Source: Neptunomonas antarctica
GTDB lineage: Bacteria > Pseudomonadota > Gammaproteobacteria > Pseudomonadales > Balneatricaceae
Direction of reading: 5' to 3'
NCBI RefSeq assembly: GCF_001305295.1
Contig: NZ_LJSI01000028.1
Coordinates: forward strand, 1 to 64,000
Length of the DNA stretch: 64,000 nt
Shown here: positions 45,991 to 56,297 of the stretch, piece by piece
Numbering within the stretch: the first letter of the stretch is position 1
Layout: each line of letters starts with the position of its first letter
The notes under the pieces: model-generated
What the model saw: only the letters and a program-made list of their open reading frames with translations
Told to the model about the DNA's origin: nothing
The model's database searches: none
Made by a program: the position numbers and the translations under genes

Positions 45991-46470
45991 TTAAGACTCA
46001 GCCAAAGCAAGTAACTCAGTGCCAGTTAACTGGTAGCCAATCCATTCATCTTTTGGTTTAGCACCAAGGGATTTATAAAATTCAATAGCTGGTTCGTTCC
46101 AATCAAGTACACTCCATTCAAACCTGCCGCACCCTTTATCCACTGCAACCTTAGCCAAATACTTCAGCAGAGCCTTTCCTGCACCACTGCCTCGTTCCGT
46201 ATGGCTTACATACAAATCTTCAAGATAAAGGCCATGTTTTCCTAACCAAGTTGAATAATTGAAAAAGTAAACAGCAAAACCAATAGGTTCACCTTCTTTT
46301 TCGCAAATAACAGCTTTAGTAGACGAACCATTGCCGAAGATCGAATTTTCAATTGAGGATTCAGTAGCAAAGACTTCATGCTCAGCTCTCTCATATATTG
46401 CTAATTCTTTAACGAATTTAAGAATCAGACCTGAGTCTCTTCTATTTGCTTCTCGTACTACAATTGACAT
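45991..46470 (-). CDS. GNAT-family N-acetyltransferase (diamine acetyltransferase-like)
   Basis: A 159-residue enzyme with VREANRRDSGLILKFVKELA at the N-terminus, the acetyl-CoA motif TERGSGAGKALLKYLA (RGSGAG) and RFEWSVLDWNEPAIEFYKSLGA. This is the spermidine/spermine (SSAT)-like branch. It resembles the protein at 43719-44219 in layout, so the patch holds two related acetyltransferases. The true substrate is unknown. Confidence 0.88.
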   Translation of the reverse strand: MSIVVREANRRDSGLILKFVKELAIYERAEHEVFATESSIENSIFGNGSSTKAVICEKEGEPIGFAVYFFNYSTWLGKHGLYLEDLYVSHTERGSGAGKALLKYLAKVAVDKGCGRFEWSVLDWNEPAIEFYKSLGAKPKDEWIGYQLTGTELLALAES

Positions 46471-46563
46471 AGATACTCCATTTAGAAACTAACGCTGCAA
46501 AGACTGAAGCGTAGGTTGGCGCTGTAATATATGGACCCGTTGATAAAGATAGCGAATATACAC

Positions 46564-47427
46564 CTACCCTCGCTTGCCCTCCCTCGTCTTCCACATGGCC
46601 ATGAGTCCTGCCAGCGTAATAAGCACCATGCCAATCCAGGTATTCCAGCCGAGGCTTTCTGCCCAGATCCACCAACCAAAGAGCGCGGCAAACACGACGG
46701 AGCCGTAGGTAAATGGCCCTAACTGCCCTGCGGGAGCGTAGCTGTAGCCTTTACTAAGCAGTAGTTGGGCTATGGTAGAGGTGACTGCTAATAAGAGTAG
46801 CCAGCCAAACTGTGGTGTTGTCGGGGTTTGCCATACCAGTAATGCGGGTATGGCGGATAGCAACGCGCTGAAAAAGGCGAAGTAAAATACGATGCGTTGC
46901 GGGCTTTCTGTACCGACCATGCGGCGGATAGTTACTTTGGCTAATGCGCCTAGCATGGCACCTGCTACCGCGATGATGACGGCTAAATTCAAACTGCCCT
47001 GATGGGGATTAAGGACGACATAAACGCCAACAAAGCCCACAATGATGGATAATTTGGACAGCCAACTAATCCTTTCACCCAGCCAATATAAGGCTATTAA
47101 CGGCATGAAAAACGGTGCTGTTTGTTTCAAGAGTGCGGCTTGCGCTAAGGGCAGATGCCCCCACGAGTAATACAGGCAACCCATGGCGGTTACACCGACG
47201 GCGGCCCGCATAAAGTGAAAGCGTAACAGGCTGGTGCGGATGGCTTTTCGGCCATTTCTAAGCAGCCAGGGCATGAGCAGCATTAAGCCAAACAGGTTGC
47301 GCATAAATACGATGAGCTCTGTTGGCAGCTCGCCGGTTATTTGTTTGATAACCATACCGGAGAAAACCAGAAACAGTTCAGCCAGCAGGATCAGTAACGC
47401 GCCTTTGTAGAGGGAATTGTCAATCAT
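46564..47427 (-). CDS. DMT-superfamily (EamA) transporter
   Basis: A 287-residue protein with ten hydrophobic helices arranged as two EamA repeats, the first ending near LIALYWLGERISW and the second near VFAALFGWWIWAESLGW. Such permeases export amino acids or other metabolites; the substrate is not inferable. ATG at 47427 with AAGGAG about 6 bases upstream (TATGATTGACAA context). The gene is separated from the protease gene by a terminator. Confidence 0.88.
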   Translation of the reverse strand: MIDNSLYKGALLILLAELFLVFSGMVIKQITGELPTELIVFMRNLFGLMLLMPWLLRNGRKAIRTSLLRFHFMRAAVGVTAMGCLYYSWGHLPLAQAALLKQTAPFFMPLIALYWLGERISWLSKLSIIVGFVGVYVVLNPHQGSLNLAVIIAVAGAMLGALAKVTIRRMVGTESPQRIVFYFAFFSALLSAIPALLVWQTPTTPQFGWLLLLAVTSTIAQLLLSKGYSYAPAGQLGPFTYGSVVFAALFGWWIWAESLGWNTWIGMVLITLAGLMAMWKTREGKRG

Positions 47428-47450
47428 AAGGAGCTTCAGTCATAACGAGA

Positions 47451-47472
47451 AGAGCACCCCTGAGGGTGCTCT
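47451..47472 (-). terminator. Terminator-like hairpin after the PreP-like protease gene
   Basis: AGAGCACCC pairs with GGGTGCTCT around a 4-base loop, 27 bp downstream of the protease stop on the minus strand. It is followed by TCTCGTTATG, so no strong T run. Confidence 0.6.
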
Positions 47473-47498
47473 GTATAGCCTTATTTAATAGGTGCTAG

Positions 47499-50417
47499 TT
47501 ATAGGGCAATCACTTCAAACTGATCAGCCAGTGCTTTTGCTTTTTCAACGCTGGTCACGGCAGCAATACTCGCCATTTCCGGTTTGAGATAACAGCTGGC
47601 TACGCGTTTCAGATCATCAATGCTGACGCTCAGAATCCGCTGACGAAAGGCACGACGCTGTTCTGCCGTACGGCCAAACAGTGCACTGTGGTAAGCGCCT
47701 TTGGCTTCACCTGCCGGCGAACTAGGTTTATCGATTGAGCTGACTACCCCTAAAATGGCTTCTTCCAGCTTGCTGGCTTCGTGTTCATTTTCAAGCAGCC
47801 ATGCAATCGATTTATCAAAATCGTCCAGCGTTTCTGTGAGGCGTGGGTCACGGTACGAGAAGAAGCGGAATACTGCGTCGCCACTGTCTTGTCCTGCACC
47901 TGAACCATAAGCACCGCCTTTTTCACGGATGGCGCGATGTAAGTAACCATTACGCAGGAAGTCACCCAGAATAGTCAGTGGTGCCGCATCTGCATGATCA
48001 ACCGGTACGGTAGGGTAAGCTTTAGCGCAGAAGCTAACCTGTGTACTCGTTGTCCAAAGCTGTTTAACGGTCTCGCGGGTCGGTAGAAGTTTCAGGGAAG
48101 AAACCGCTGCCTGCTGTGAGGGCGCATGCCAATGAGCAGCCATAGAAGCCACCAACGCGTCTCGCTGCTCAGGCTCTGCGACTAGCAGGAATTTTCGTGG
48201 TGCATTTTTAAGCTTCTGATGAATCGCCGAAAGCTTATCTGAAAGCGCTTGTAATGCAGCTGGATCATCCAACTGCTTGTCCAGCTGCTTCACAAAGCGG
48301 ATGCTTTCTAATCCACGCGACTGCTGGTCAACCCTGGCTGAAGGGCTTAAACGCGCTGCAGCAGCCATAATCGCCAGGCTGTGACCTTGCCCTGTAATGC
48401 TTTGTTCTTTGCGGCTACGCTGCTGCGAAACGATCTCACGCAGGCGCTTGGTTTCATCAAAGCGCGCTTCATGCAGGGTTTCATTCAACAGTTCGCTGAG
48501 TACATCCTGATTACGCAGTAATGCTTTACCCGAAATAACAAAATAACCGCTGACGTTCTGCTCATCATCTATCGCACCACGCATGGTGGTAAATGCGTTA
48601 ACACCACCAGATACCTGAACATGATACTGCTGGTTTTCCTGATAAGAACGTTCGCCACAGCCAAGTTCTGTCATACAGTAACTGAATAACGGCATTATCT
48701 GCAGCTCTTCCTCGGTCAGCTCAGGCATATCAATCACAACTTCCTGATACACCAGCCCATTCGTTCCCTGGCCATACCAGTCAAGAGGTTGCCCGTCCAG
48801 CATTTGCTTTTCGCTGCTCGGCACGTGCATGTCGACAGGCACATCATCCAATGTGACTTTCGGCAGAATGGATTCATCATCTTCCTGCATTTGACGTGCT
48901 TCTAACGCTGCTGCCTGATCGATAATAAATTGCGTTTGTTCTTCAGACAAACCTGCTTTACGTGCGGCCAGCTTGTCTTTTTCGTCCTGCTCTTTGCGTT
49001 CTGTCATTTTGTTATCAGGGCGCAATGACAAGCGTACCAAGTGATCATTGTTGATCAACAACTCACGTACCATCGACGGAATAAAATCCGGATCTTTAAT
49101 CAATTCACGCAGCTCATCTAAAACCGGATCAAGATTCAGAAGCGCAATGGGATCGCCACGATGAATGGCGCTTGATATGGATGACATAATCAAGCTCAGC
49201 CCATACGGATAGCTACCACCACTGATCTCGCGCTGGCCCAGCTCTAACTGATGCAGTTGTGCTTCGATCATGGATTGTGGGACACCCTCTTCTGCAACAC
49301 GCTGCAGGGTTTCCATCACCAGTTTTTCAAAAGCAGCTGCTTTGTCAGGCTCGCTGCCTTCCAGACCACACATAAATGACATCTGACGATTAGAGTCTTC
49401 CAGACCACATAAAGGAGAAGGGGCACTCCCCAAATCGCAAGATTCAAGGGCATAACGCAGCGGTGAAGCACTGTTATCTAATAAGACAAGTGACAACAGA
49501 TGTGCCTTTAACTGCGCCATTAAGTCAATTGAGTGCCCTAGCAGCCACGCCATCACATGGTGAGTTTTACCTGAGACATCTTCTTCATCCAGGGCATAGG
49601 CTTCTTCTACTCTTACAGGAGCGAAGATACGTTTTTCATCGGTTACCGTAATATTGATATCCAGATGCTCGAAGCTGCTGAGCGCTTGCTCTTCAATACG
49701 GCTTTGTAATTCTGCTGCCGGAATATTACCGAACGTCATGAAAACGGCATTACTCGGGTGATAGTGCGAGCGGTAAAACGCTAACAACTCATCATAGGTT
49801 AAATCGGTAATGCTCTCAGGATCACCACCACTGTTGTAATGGTAAGTTACTGACGGAAACAGATACTTAGTCGTTGTTTGCCACAGCGTTGAGATCGGCG
49901 AACTCATCGCCCCTTTCATCTCGTTTAACACCACACCTTTATAAACTAAGTCAGACTGCGCATTGTCGGCTTCTTCAAACTCGACACGATGCCCTTCCTG
50001 AGCGAAGTCGAGAGGATCAAGACGTGAGAAGAAAGTCGCATCCAGATAGATATCCAGCAGGTTGAAATAATCCTTTCTGTTCTGGCTGGCAAACGGATAC
50101 GCCGTCCAGTCGGAGCTGGTGAGGGCATTCATAAAAGTGTTCAGAGAGCGCCGCGTCATCATGAAAAAGGGATCACGGACAGGGTAATGTTCGCTGCCAC
50201 ATAGCGCTGTATGCTCTAGTATGTGTGCGACCCCTTTAGAATCCATCGGCACTGTTCGAAAAGCGACCAGAAATACGTTCTCATCTTGATCTGCAGCGAT
50301 GTGGTAGTGCATCGCGCCCGTCACTTTGTGTTTATATTCTTCTACATTCACATTCAGTGATTCGATATTTTCCGAACGTATAAATTCAAAGCTGGGATGG
50401 CTATTTTCTACAGGCAT
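47499..50417 (-). CDS. Presequence-protease-like (PreP) insulinase-family M16C metallopeptidase
   Basis: A 972-residue enzyme of the M16C group. The inverted zinc motif HILEH is at residues 65-69, followed by TALCGSEHYPVRDPFFMM as in PreP; the downstream glutamate ligand region is GVVLNEMKGAM. The M16C-associated domain and the second half follow, including EKGGAYGSGA near the end. PreP enzymes degrade short unstructured peptides. No signal peptide, so probably cytoplasmic. ATG at 50417 with AAGGAAA upstream. Confidence 0.92.
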   Translation of the reverse strand: MPVENSHPSFEFIRSENIESLNVNVEEYKHKVTGAMHYHIAADQDENVFLVAFRTVPMDSKGVAHILEHTALCGSEHYPVRDPFFMMTRRSLNTFMNALTSSDWTAYPFASQNRKDYFNLLDIYLDATFFSRLDPLDFAQEGHRVEFEEADNAQSDLVYKGVVLNEMKGAMSSPISTLWQTTTKYLFPSVTYHYNSGGDPESITDLTYDELLAFYRSHYHPSNAVFMTFGNIPAAELQSRIEEQALSSFEHLDINITVTDEKRIFAPVRVEEAYALDEEDVSGKTHHVMAWLLGHSIDLMAQLKAHLLSLVLLDNSASPLRYALESCDLGSAPSPLCGLEDSNRQMSFMCGLEGSEPDKAAAFEKLVMETLQRVAEEGVPQSMIEAQLHQLELGQREISGGSYPYGLSLIMSSISSAIHRGDPIALLNLDPVLDELRELIKDPDFIPSMVRELLINNDHLVRLSLRPDNKMTERKEQDEKDKLAARKAGLSEEQTQFIIDQAAALEARQMQEDDESILPKVTLDDVPVDMHVPSSEKQMLDGQPLDWYGQGTNGLVYQEVVIDMPELTEEELQIMPLFSYCMTELGCGERSYQENQQYHVQVSGGVNAFTTMRGAIDDEQNVSGYFVISGKALLRNQDVLSELLNETLHEARFDETKRLREIVSQQRSRKEQSITGQGHSLAIMAAAARLSPSARVDQQSRGLESIRFVKQLDKQLDDPAALQALSDKLSAIHQKLKNAPRKFLLVAEPEQRDALVASMAAHWHAPSQQAAVSSLKLLPTRETVKQLWTTSTQVSFCAKAYPTVPVDHADAAPLTILGDFLRNGYLHRAIREKGGAYGSGAGQDSGDAVFRFFSYRDPRLTETLDDFDKSIAWLLENEHEASKLEEAILGVVSSIDKPSSPAGEAKGAYHSALFGRTAEQRRAFRQRILSVSIDDLKRVASCYLKPEMASIAAVTSVEKAKALADQFEVIAL

Positions 50418-50791
50418 AAAAGTTCATTTTCCTTATTTAATCTATCTGTCACAGTCACTCGACACACTATTGTGCCATGCATAAATGAATTGTAACGGCA
50501 AAAATGTGTTTTGCGTATCAGATTTAATTACAACGCAGTTGCGATACGTTCATTTTTTAACTAATCACGAAAATTTCAGGCGCTCAATTTAGACTCATTT
50601 TTAATTAATGGTTACTCAATCTAATTGATTAACCTGTGTAAATACAAATAATTGACGGCATTCAACAAGGCATAATAACTTTATACCGCACTGCACAATA
50701 ATGATTGACAGATCAAAACTTAACCACTATATTAAACCCATATGTTGCATCGCAACAAAAAGACTCAATGCTGCTTACCGAGGATTTAAAA
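50418..50791. other. AT-rich divergent intergenic region
   Basis: Between the PreP-like gene and the phasin-like gene. It should hold both promoters. A longer frame opens at a TTG (50705), but the good ribosome site GAGG lies before 50792. No repeat or RNA seen. Confidence 0.45.
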
Positions 50792-51553
50792 ATGTACGAA
50801 GATATGATGAAAGATATGCAGAACAAAATGAAGCCTGTTACTGACATGGCTGAGATCAACAAATCAACTGCTGAAAAATTGATTTCTCTGCACACTGAAT
50901 ATATGACTGACCTGTTCAACTCTGGTCTGGCTCAGATGAAAGCATTAAGCGCAGTTAAAGAGCCTAAACTGGCTATGGAACTTCAGATTAAATACTTTAA
51001 AGATCTTGAAGCTAAGCTGACCAACGTTGCTGAACAAGAAATTTCTACACTGACATCAGCTAAAGAACAGTTGACAGATCTTGTAGAACAAGGCGTTTCT
51101 GAAATGTCTGACGCCCCTGCAATGGCTGAAATCACTAAATTCATGAAAGAAGCTCAGGAAAAAATGACTGAAGTTCCTGCCATGGCTGACATGACTAAAT
51201 TCATGCAAACAGCTCAGGAAAAAATGTCTGAAGTTCCTGCCTTAGCTGAAATGACTAAATTCATGCAGTCTGCTCAGGAAAAAATGACTGAAGTTCCTGC
51301 CATGGCAGAAATCACTAAATTCATGCAGACCGCTCAGGAAAAAATGACAGAAGCGACTAAAGCTTTCACTCCAGAAGCTGTTAAGCCTGTTGCTGCTAAA
51401 ACTGAAGCTGCCGCTAAGCCTGAAGCTGCTGTTAAAACTGAAGTTGCTGCTAAACCAGCTGCTGCTAAGCCTGAAGTTGCTGTTAAAGCAGAAGTTGCTG
51501 CTAAGCCAGCTGCTGCAGCTGCAAAAACTACTCCAGCACGTAAAGTTTCTTAA
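50792..51553 (+). CDS. Phasin-family protein with four 20-residue repeats and an Ala/Lys tail
   Basis: 253 residues from the ATG at 50792, which has GAGG about 8 bases upstream; an in-frame TTG at 50705 would add 29 residues. The first 110 residues are helical and phasin-like (EINKSTAEKLISLHTEYMTD, then LMELQIKYFKDLEAKL-like order). Four near-identical units, each about AMAEITKFMQTAQEKMTEVP, follow. The tail of about 60 residues is rich in Ala, Lys, Pro and Val, similar to the histone-like tail of PhaF. It probably coats polyhydroxyalkanoate granules; DNA binding by the tail is inference. Confidence 0.8.
   Translation: MYEDMMKDMQNKMKPVTDMAEINKSTAEKLISLHTEYMTDLFNSGLAQMKALSAVKEPKLAMELQIKYFKDLEAKLTNVAEQEISTLTSAKEQLTDLVEQGVSEMSDAPAMAEITKFMKEAQEKMTEVPAMADMTKFMQTAQEKMSEVPALAEMTKFMQSAQEKMTEVPAMAEITKFMQTAQEKMTEATKAFTPEAVKPVAAKTEAAAKPEAAVKTEVAAKPAAAKPEVAVKAEVAAKPAAAAAKTTPARKVS
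51121..51360 (+). repeat. Four exact-period 60-bp coding repeats in the phasin-like gene
   Basis: Units at 51121, 51181, 51241 and 51301 share ACTAAATTCATG and GCTCAGGAAAAAATG at the same positions. Each encodes 20 residues and differs from its neighbours mostly at silent or conservative sites. Confidence 0.95.
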
Positions 51554-51608
51554 TTGACGCTTTGATTAAGGGGGCGCATAACCTCCTTAATACTGAAAAT
51601 CGTGTTTC

Positions 51609-51636
51609 AAAAGCCGCCATTGAGCGGCTTTTTTGT
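51609..51636 (+). terminator. Terminator after the phasin-like gene
   Basis: AAAAGCCGC pairs with GCGGCTTTT around a 6-base loop and is followed by TTTTG. Confidence 0.88.
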
Positions 51637-51704
51637 GTCTGACTTACTGACAACTGACTATATAGACCCGCTTCTACTTGGCAAGACATCTACCCGGCAA
51701 TATT

Positions 51705-52913
51705 TTACTTAGCGATGGTAGGCAGATCACCTTCCAACCCCATAGCAAATGCCATCACCTTACGTTTCAACGGAAACGCTTTACCCGCCACGCCTAAACC
51801 GACATTTCTCAATATTTTTAACGGCAATATATCGTTGCTGAATACCCGATAAAACAGATCCATTGCCTGCATCATAACCAAGTTGTGGCGGCGCCTGTGT
51901 TTTTCATATCCGCTTAATACAGCAAGCGATGATATATCGGCACCTTCTACCAGCGCTTCAAGTAACTCTTGTGCTAATGCGGCGGCATCCAGCAACCCAA
52001 TATTTACACCCTGTCCCGCTAATGGGTGAATCATATGTGCTGCATCGCCCACTAATACCACGCCTTCTTTAATGTACTGTTGCGCATGTTGACGGCATAA
52101 AGGAAAACTACCTCGCCCTAACAGGGTTTTTATCGAGCCCAACGCATCTGGAAACCGAGCCGTTAATTCTGACAAGAACTGCTCATCAGTGCAGGCCATT
52201 AAACGTTTTACTTCATGCGGCGTGTTGTACCAGACTAACGAGGCATGCTGACCACTCAGTGGCAAAAATGCCAGAGGGCCGGTAGGCGTAAATTGCTGCC
52301 AGGTGATATCTTGTTGCGGGAAGTTTGTTTCAACAGAAACTACTAACGCCTGCTGCTCATAATCCCACTTTTGAACACCGATACCTGCGGCCTGACGAAC
52401 ACGTGAGCCCCCCCCATCTGCGGCTACCAGAAGCTTGGCGACTAATTGGCGTCCATCTTCTAATTCAACGATACTTGAGCCTGGGGAGTAATCAATTTTA
52501 TGTGTTTGGGCGGGTGTAATAAGCTCGATATTATCCAGCGTTTTCATCTGTTCAATAAGCGCCAACTGAATGATGCGGTTTTCAACGATATAACCCAGGT
52601 GGTCATATTGCAGGTCAACTGAATCAAACAATGTCGCTGCTTGCTCTTGACTTACCTCCCAGACTTTCATGCGCTGATACGGACAAGCGCGTCTTTGCAT
52701 AATACCTTGCCAGCCACCAATCGATTTTAAGATGTTTTCAGAGGCGATGCTCAATGCAGATACGCGCAGGTCGTGCGGTTGCCCAGATTCGAACTCGACG
52801 GGAAGCTGTGTTTCAATAACGGCGACTTTTAATGGTGTGTTCCCTAAAGCACAGGCTAACGCGCTCCCCACCATACCACCGCCAACAATGACAACATCGT
52901 AACAAGTTTGCAT
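51705..52913 (-). CDS. UbiH/UbiF-family FAD-dependent hydroxylase
   Basis: 402 residues from the ATG at 52913 (GAGAG about 6 bases upstream; Met at 52925 is an alternative). FAD-binding GGGMVGSALA is at about 11-20, the middle motif DGGGSRVRQAAGI and the C-terminal GDAAHMIHPLAGQGVNIGLLD are intact. These enzymes hydroxylate the benzoquinol ring in ubiquinone synthesis; which ring position (UbiH, UbiF or UbiI-like) cannot be told from the sequence. It sits alone on its strand. Confidence 0.9.
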   Translation of the reverse strand: MQTCYDVVIVGGGMVGSALACALGNTPLKVAVIETQLPVEFESGQPHDLRVSALSIASENILKSIGGWQGIMQRRACPYQRMKVWEVSQEQAATLFDSVDLQYDHLGYIVENRIIQLALIEQMKTLDNIELITPAQTHKIDYSPGSSIVELEDGRQLVAKLLVAADGGGSRVRQAAGIGVQKWDYEQQALVVSVETNFPQQDITWQQFTPTGPLAFLPLSGQHASLVWYNTPHEVKRLMACTDEQFLSELTARFPDALGSIKTLLGRGSFPLCRQHAQQYIKEGVVLVGDAAHMIHPLAGQGVNIGLLDAAALAQELLEALVEGADISSLAVLSGYEKHRRRHNLVMMQAMDLFYRVFSNDILPLKILRNVGLGVAGKAFPLKRKVMAFAMGLEGDLPTIAK

Positions 52914-53208
52914 CTTGACTCTCATCTCAGAATTTTGTGTCATTGTAACTGATAATGGCCCGTAATATATTAGTGACAGCAAAGCAGCTCGCCCTGCTCG
53001 CTTCGGATGTTTTTCTGGCTAAATCTATCGAAAATATAAAATTATTTTGTTAAGTGAATATCCCAAAACTAGCGATATAATAACTCTGCTATTTTGCTTA
53101 TAGCATATTTTTCTTGAGCGCTTTATGTAGTCGTTTTTATATAGCTGCTTCTATCTCAATGCTTATATCTAAAAAGCCAAACCCTATTCCCTTTACTGGA
53201 GAGTACCT

Positions 53209-53679
53209 ATGCGACCCCTTAATTCTGCCTTTTTTATAACGCTATTAATGCTACTGCTTCAGGGATGCGCATCACTTAAACCATCAGATTTTGAAGACCC
53301 TACGGTCACAGTGAATTCAGTAAAAATTGTACCGAGCGATGGCATAGCCCCTGCTTTTGAAATCAGTCTTCATATTATTAACCCCAACAGCATCCCCCTT
53401 CCACTGCGGGGTGTTTCCTATACGGTCACTATTGAAGGGCATAAAATTCTGGCGGGGGTTTCCAACAAGATGCCGACAATTGCGGCCTACGGTGACGGAG
53501 ATATTACGCTGAGCGCAACGGCAAACATACTTAATAGTGTTCGCCTTCTTACCTCGGTGATGCAACAAAATAGAAATACTGTTGCGTATCAGATGGATGC
53601 CAAACTCGACCTTAGCGGACTCGCGCCCAACATCCACATTAAAGATGTAGGTGAAATTTCTCTGATGTCGAAAAACTAA
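53209..53679 (+). CDS. LEA-type-2 (LEA14-like) lipoprotein
   Basis: A 156-residue lipoprotein. The signal peptide ends in LLLQGC, with the acylated cysteine near residue 19. The rest is one LEA14-like immunoglobulin fold: VNSVKIVPSDGIAPAFEISLHIINPNSIPLPLRGVSYTV is the family pattern (INPNSIPLPL). Family members in bacteria are of unknown role, linked to stress tolerance in plants only. ATG at 53209 with GGAG upstream. Confidence 0.85.
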   Translation: MRPLNSAFFITLLMLLLQGCASLKPSDFEDPTVTVNSVKIVPSDGIAPAFEISLHIINPNSIPLPLRGVSYTVTIEGHKILAGVSNKMPTIAAYGDGDITLSATANILNSVRLLTSVMQQNRNTVAYQMDAKLDLSGLAPNIHIKDVGEISLMSKN

Positions 53680-53974
53680 TGACTCTCGGATAGGCGGGAT
53701 TGAAAGCACTTCACAGGCTTAGCACCAAGCCAGCTTGACTGTATATTTTTTCTGTCAGTTTGAAATAATTCTGACCACTACTCATCATCACACAATTTAC
53801 CTGATGATATCGATGTGCATGATTTACTGCTTAAGGAGGGCCGGTTGGTTCAGGCTCCTGGGGAAATATGAGCCTGAATCAACCGGTGTTTGCGCTTTTC
53901 ACCCACGCCGCAGATTTTTCCCTGCGAAGGTGAGGTTATTATTTATCGACACACTGCTTACTGCGTTTACAACG
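53680..53974. other. Convergent intergenic stretch after the LEA14-like gene
   Basis: A 295-bp gap. Overlapping frames in it have no family match. I see nothing functional beyond short AT-rich and pyrimidine-rich runs. Confidence 0.5.
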
Positions 53975-56209
53975 TTACATCTGGCCTTTCTTAACACTCT
54001 TCTGTTGCGATTTTTTCGCCGGTTTTCCTGCCGCTTTTCCTGCCGCTTTTTTACGTGCAGCAGCAGTCGGACGGTTAGCCAGTGCCAGCTTAGTCTGCGC
54101 TGCACTTTTCTTAGCCTGGGGACTATTTTTGATAGCGGCGGCCTGACGCAGGTTTCGCACCTTCTCTTCCGCCGGTACCAACTGCCAGTCAGCGCTTCCG
54201 ATCAAATCACCGCGCCCCATTTTTTCCAGAACATCACGCAGGCGTGGCCAATTTTCGGTATCGTGAAAACGCAGTAAAGACTTTTGCGCACGACGCTCTT
54301 CCAGCTCACGGGGAACAAAAAGCTTTTCGCTTTTGTAACTTACTTTTTTCAGTGGATTTTTACCCGAATGGTACATCGCCGTGGCAAGCGACATGGGTGA
54401 TGGGTAAAAGGTTTGCACCTGATCCACACGAAACTTATGCTCTTTCAGCCATAAAGCCAGGTTTAACATATCTTTATCTTCACTGCCTGGATGGGCCGCG
54501 ATGAAATAGGGAATCAGGTATTGTTTTTTACCGGCTTCTTTTGAGTACTTCTCAAACATCTGTTTAAACCGGTCATAGGTACCCATACCCGGCTTCATCA
54601 TTTTAGATAACGTGCCTTCTTCACTATGCTCCGGGGCTATTTTCAAATACCCGCCAACATGGTGCGTTACCAGTTCTTTTACATATTCAGGATCTTCAAC
54701 CGCAATGTCGTAGCGTAAACCCGATGCGATCGCGACAGTATGCACACCTTTAATATTGCGGGCCTTACGATAGAGCTGAGTTGTTTCACTGTGGTCGGTT
54801 TTCAGGTTTTTACAGATAACCGGATACACGCAAGAGAGCTTACGGCAAGAAGACTGTATCTCTGGATCAATACAGTTCAGATGGTACATATTTGACGTAG
54901 GGCCGCCTAAGTCTGAGATCATACCGGTAAACCCAGGAACTTTATCGCGGATATCTTCAATCTCTTTAATTACCGATTCCTGAGAACGGCTCTGTATTAC
55001 TCGTCCTTCATGTTCGGTAATCGAACAAAAAGTACAACCACCAAAACAACCACGCATGATATTGACCGAAAAACGAATCATGTCATAAGCAGGAATTTTA
55101 TGATCACCGTATTTAGGATGTGGAATACGCTGATATGGCAAGCCAAATACCGCATCCATTTCGGATGTTTCCAGCGGGATAGGTGGCGGATTTGCCCAGA
55201 TTTCCCGATTGCCATCTCGCTGCACTAATGTTTTAGCATTATGCGGGTTGGATTCAAGATGAACGATCCTTGAGGCATGCGCGTACAGCACCGGATCTTT
55301 GCTGACTTTATCTAATGACGGCAAACGAATATACGTCTTGTTGCCATCCAGCTTCTGCTTCCCTTTTAATGGCTCAGGAATAATCCGCAGCGGCATAACC
55401 TCTTGCGGGTCACTTTTTTCCTTATCGGATGCACACTTGGACGGTTCTGGAATATATTCATAAGGGTTAATGACTTTTTCAATATGCCCCGGCCAATCAA
55501 CACGGGTTGAATCAATCTCGGTATAACCTGCCGGGATAAATTCACGTACCACCACCGTGCCACGCAGGTCATTAATATCATGAATAGCTTCGCCATTAGC
55601 CAAGCGATGAGTCAGATCAACAATCGCACGCTCTGCATTACCATAGAGCAAAATATCAGCGCCTGAATCAATCAATACAGAACGGCGTACTTTATTACTC
55701 CAGTAATCATACTGAGCTATGCGGCGTAAACTCGCTTCAATACCACCAATAACCACCGGCACATCTTTATACAGCTCACGGCATCTTTGAGCGTAGACAA
55801 TGACCGCACGGTCCGGACGCTTGCCTTCAGCACCATCAGGCGTATAGGCATCATCATGGCGTACCCGCAGATCAGCCGTGTAACGATTGATCATCGAGTC
55901 CATGTTACCGGCAGTAATACCAAAATAGAGATTCGGCTTGCCTAATTCTGCAAACGCTTCGGTTGAGCGCCAATCCGGTTGGGCAATAATCCCCACGCGG
56001 AAGCCTTGCGCTTCAAGTACACGTCCCATAACGGCCATGCCAAAACTAGGATGGTCGACATAAGCGTCCCCCGTTACCAGAATGACATCACAACTATCCC
56101 ACCCGAGATGTTCCATCTCTTTACGGGTTGTAGGAAAAAAGGTGACGGATCCGAAGCATTCGGCCCAATAAGGAGTATATGAGAAAAGGTCTGGCGCTGT
56201 TCTTATCAT
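53975..56209 (-). CDS. YgiQ-family radical SAM protein
   Basis: A 744-residue protein with the N-terminal YgiQ domain ([29 protein letters not shown]), followed by a radical SAM core with CxxxCxxC as CFGGCTFC in [24 protein letters not shown]. YgiQ proteins are widespread and poorly characterised; the substrate is unknown. The C-terminal 60 residues are rich in Ala, Lys and Gln (AAGKAAGK), likely disordered. ATG at 56209; the first 30 residues ([19 protein letters not shown]) are less conserved, so a shorter start at Met32 is possible. Confidence 0.93.
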   Translation of the reverse strand: MIRTAPDLFSYTPYWAECFGSVTFFPTTRKEMEHLGWDSCDVILVTGDAYVDHPSFGMAVMGRVLEAQGFRVGIIAQPDWRSTEAFAELGKPNLYFGITAGNMDSMINRYTADLRVRHDDAYTPDGAEGKRPDRAVIVYAQRCRELYKDVPVVIGGIEASLRRIAQYDYWSNKVRRSVLIDSGADILLYGNAERAIVDLTHRLANGEAIHDINDLRGTVVVREFIPAGYTEIDSTRVDWPGHIEKVINPYEYIPEPSKCASDKEKSDPQEVMPLRIIPEPLKGKQKLDGNKTYIRLPSLDKVSKDPVLYAHASRIVHLESNPHNAKTLVQRDGNREIWANPPPIPLETSEMDAVFGLPYQRIPHPKYGDHKIPAYDMIRFSVNIMRGCFGGCTFCSITEHEGRVIQSRSQESVIKEIEDIRDKVPGFTGMISDLGGPTSNMYHLNCIDPEIQSSCRKLSCVYPVICKNLKTDHSETTQLYRKARNIKGVHTVAIASGLRYDIAVEDPEYVKELVTHHVGGYLKIAPEHSEEGTLSKMMKPGMGTYDRFKQMFEKYSKEAGKKQYLIPYFIAAHPGSEDKDMLNLALWLKEHKFRVDQVQTFYPSPMSLATAMYHSGKNPLKKVSYKSEKLFVPRELEERRAQKSLLRFHDTENWPRLRDVLEKMGRGDLIGSADWQLVPAEEKVRNLRQAAAIKNSPQAKKSAAQTKLALANRPTAAARKKAAGKAAGKPAKKSQQKSVKKGQM

Positions 56210-56297
56210 GGAATAATAGCAATCTTGTTGGGTAAACCCGCTATTCTCCCAGAAACAACCTTAGCATCCTAGTAATAAAAAGGAATACAGTATGAAA

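Noticed and set aside
43590-46520. Integron cassettes carrying the GNAT and SDR genes
   Set aside because: GTTAGGC-like core sites occur (near 43590), but I found no matching RYYYAAC partner or attC-type paired arms at the gene borders, and no integrase gene is present.
53735-54277. A 180-codon frame overlapping the end of ygiQ
   Set aside because: Most of it is antisense to the Ala/Lys-rich YgiQ tail, giving Arg/Phe/Cys-rich nonsense; the rest lacks a ribosome site.
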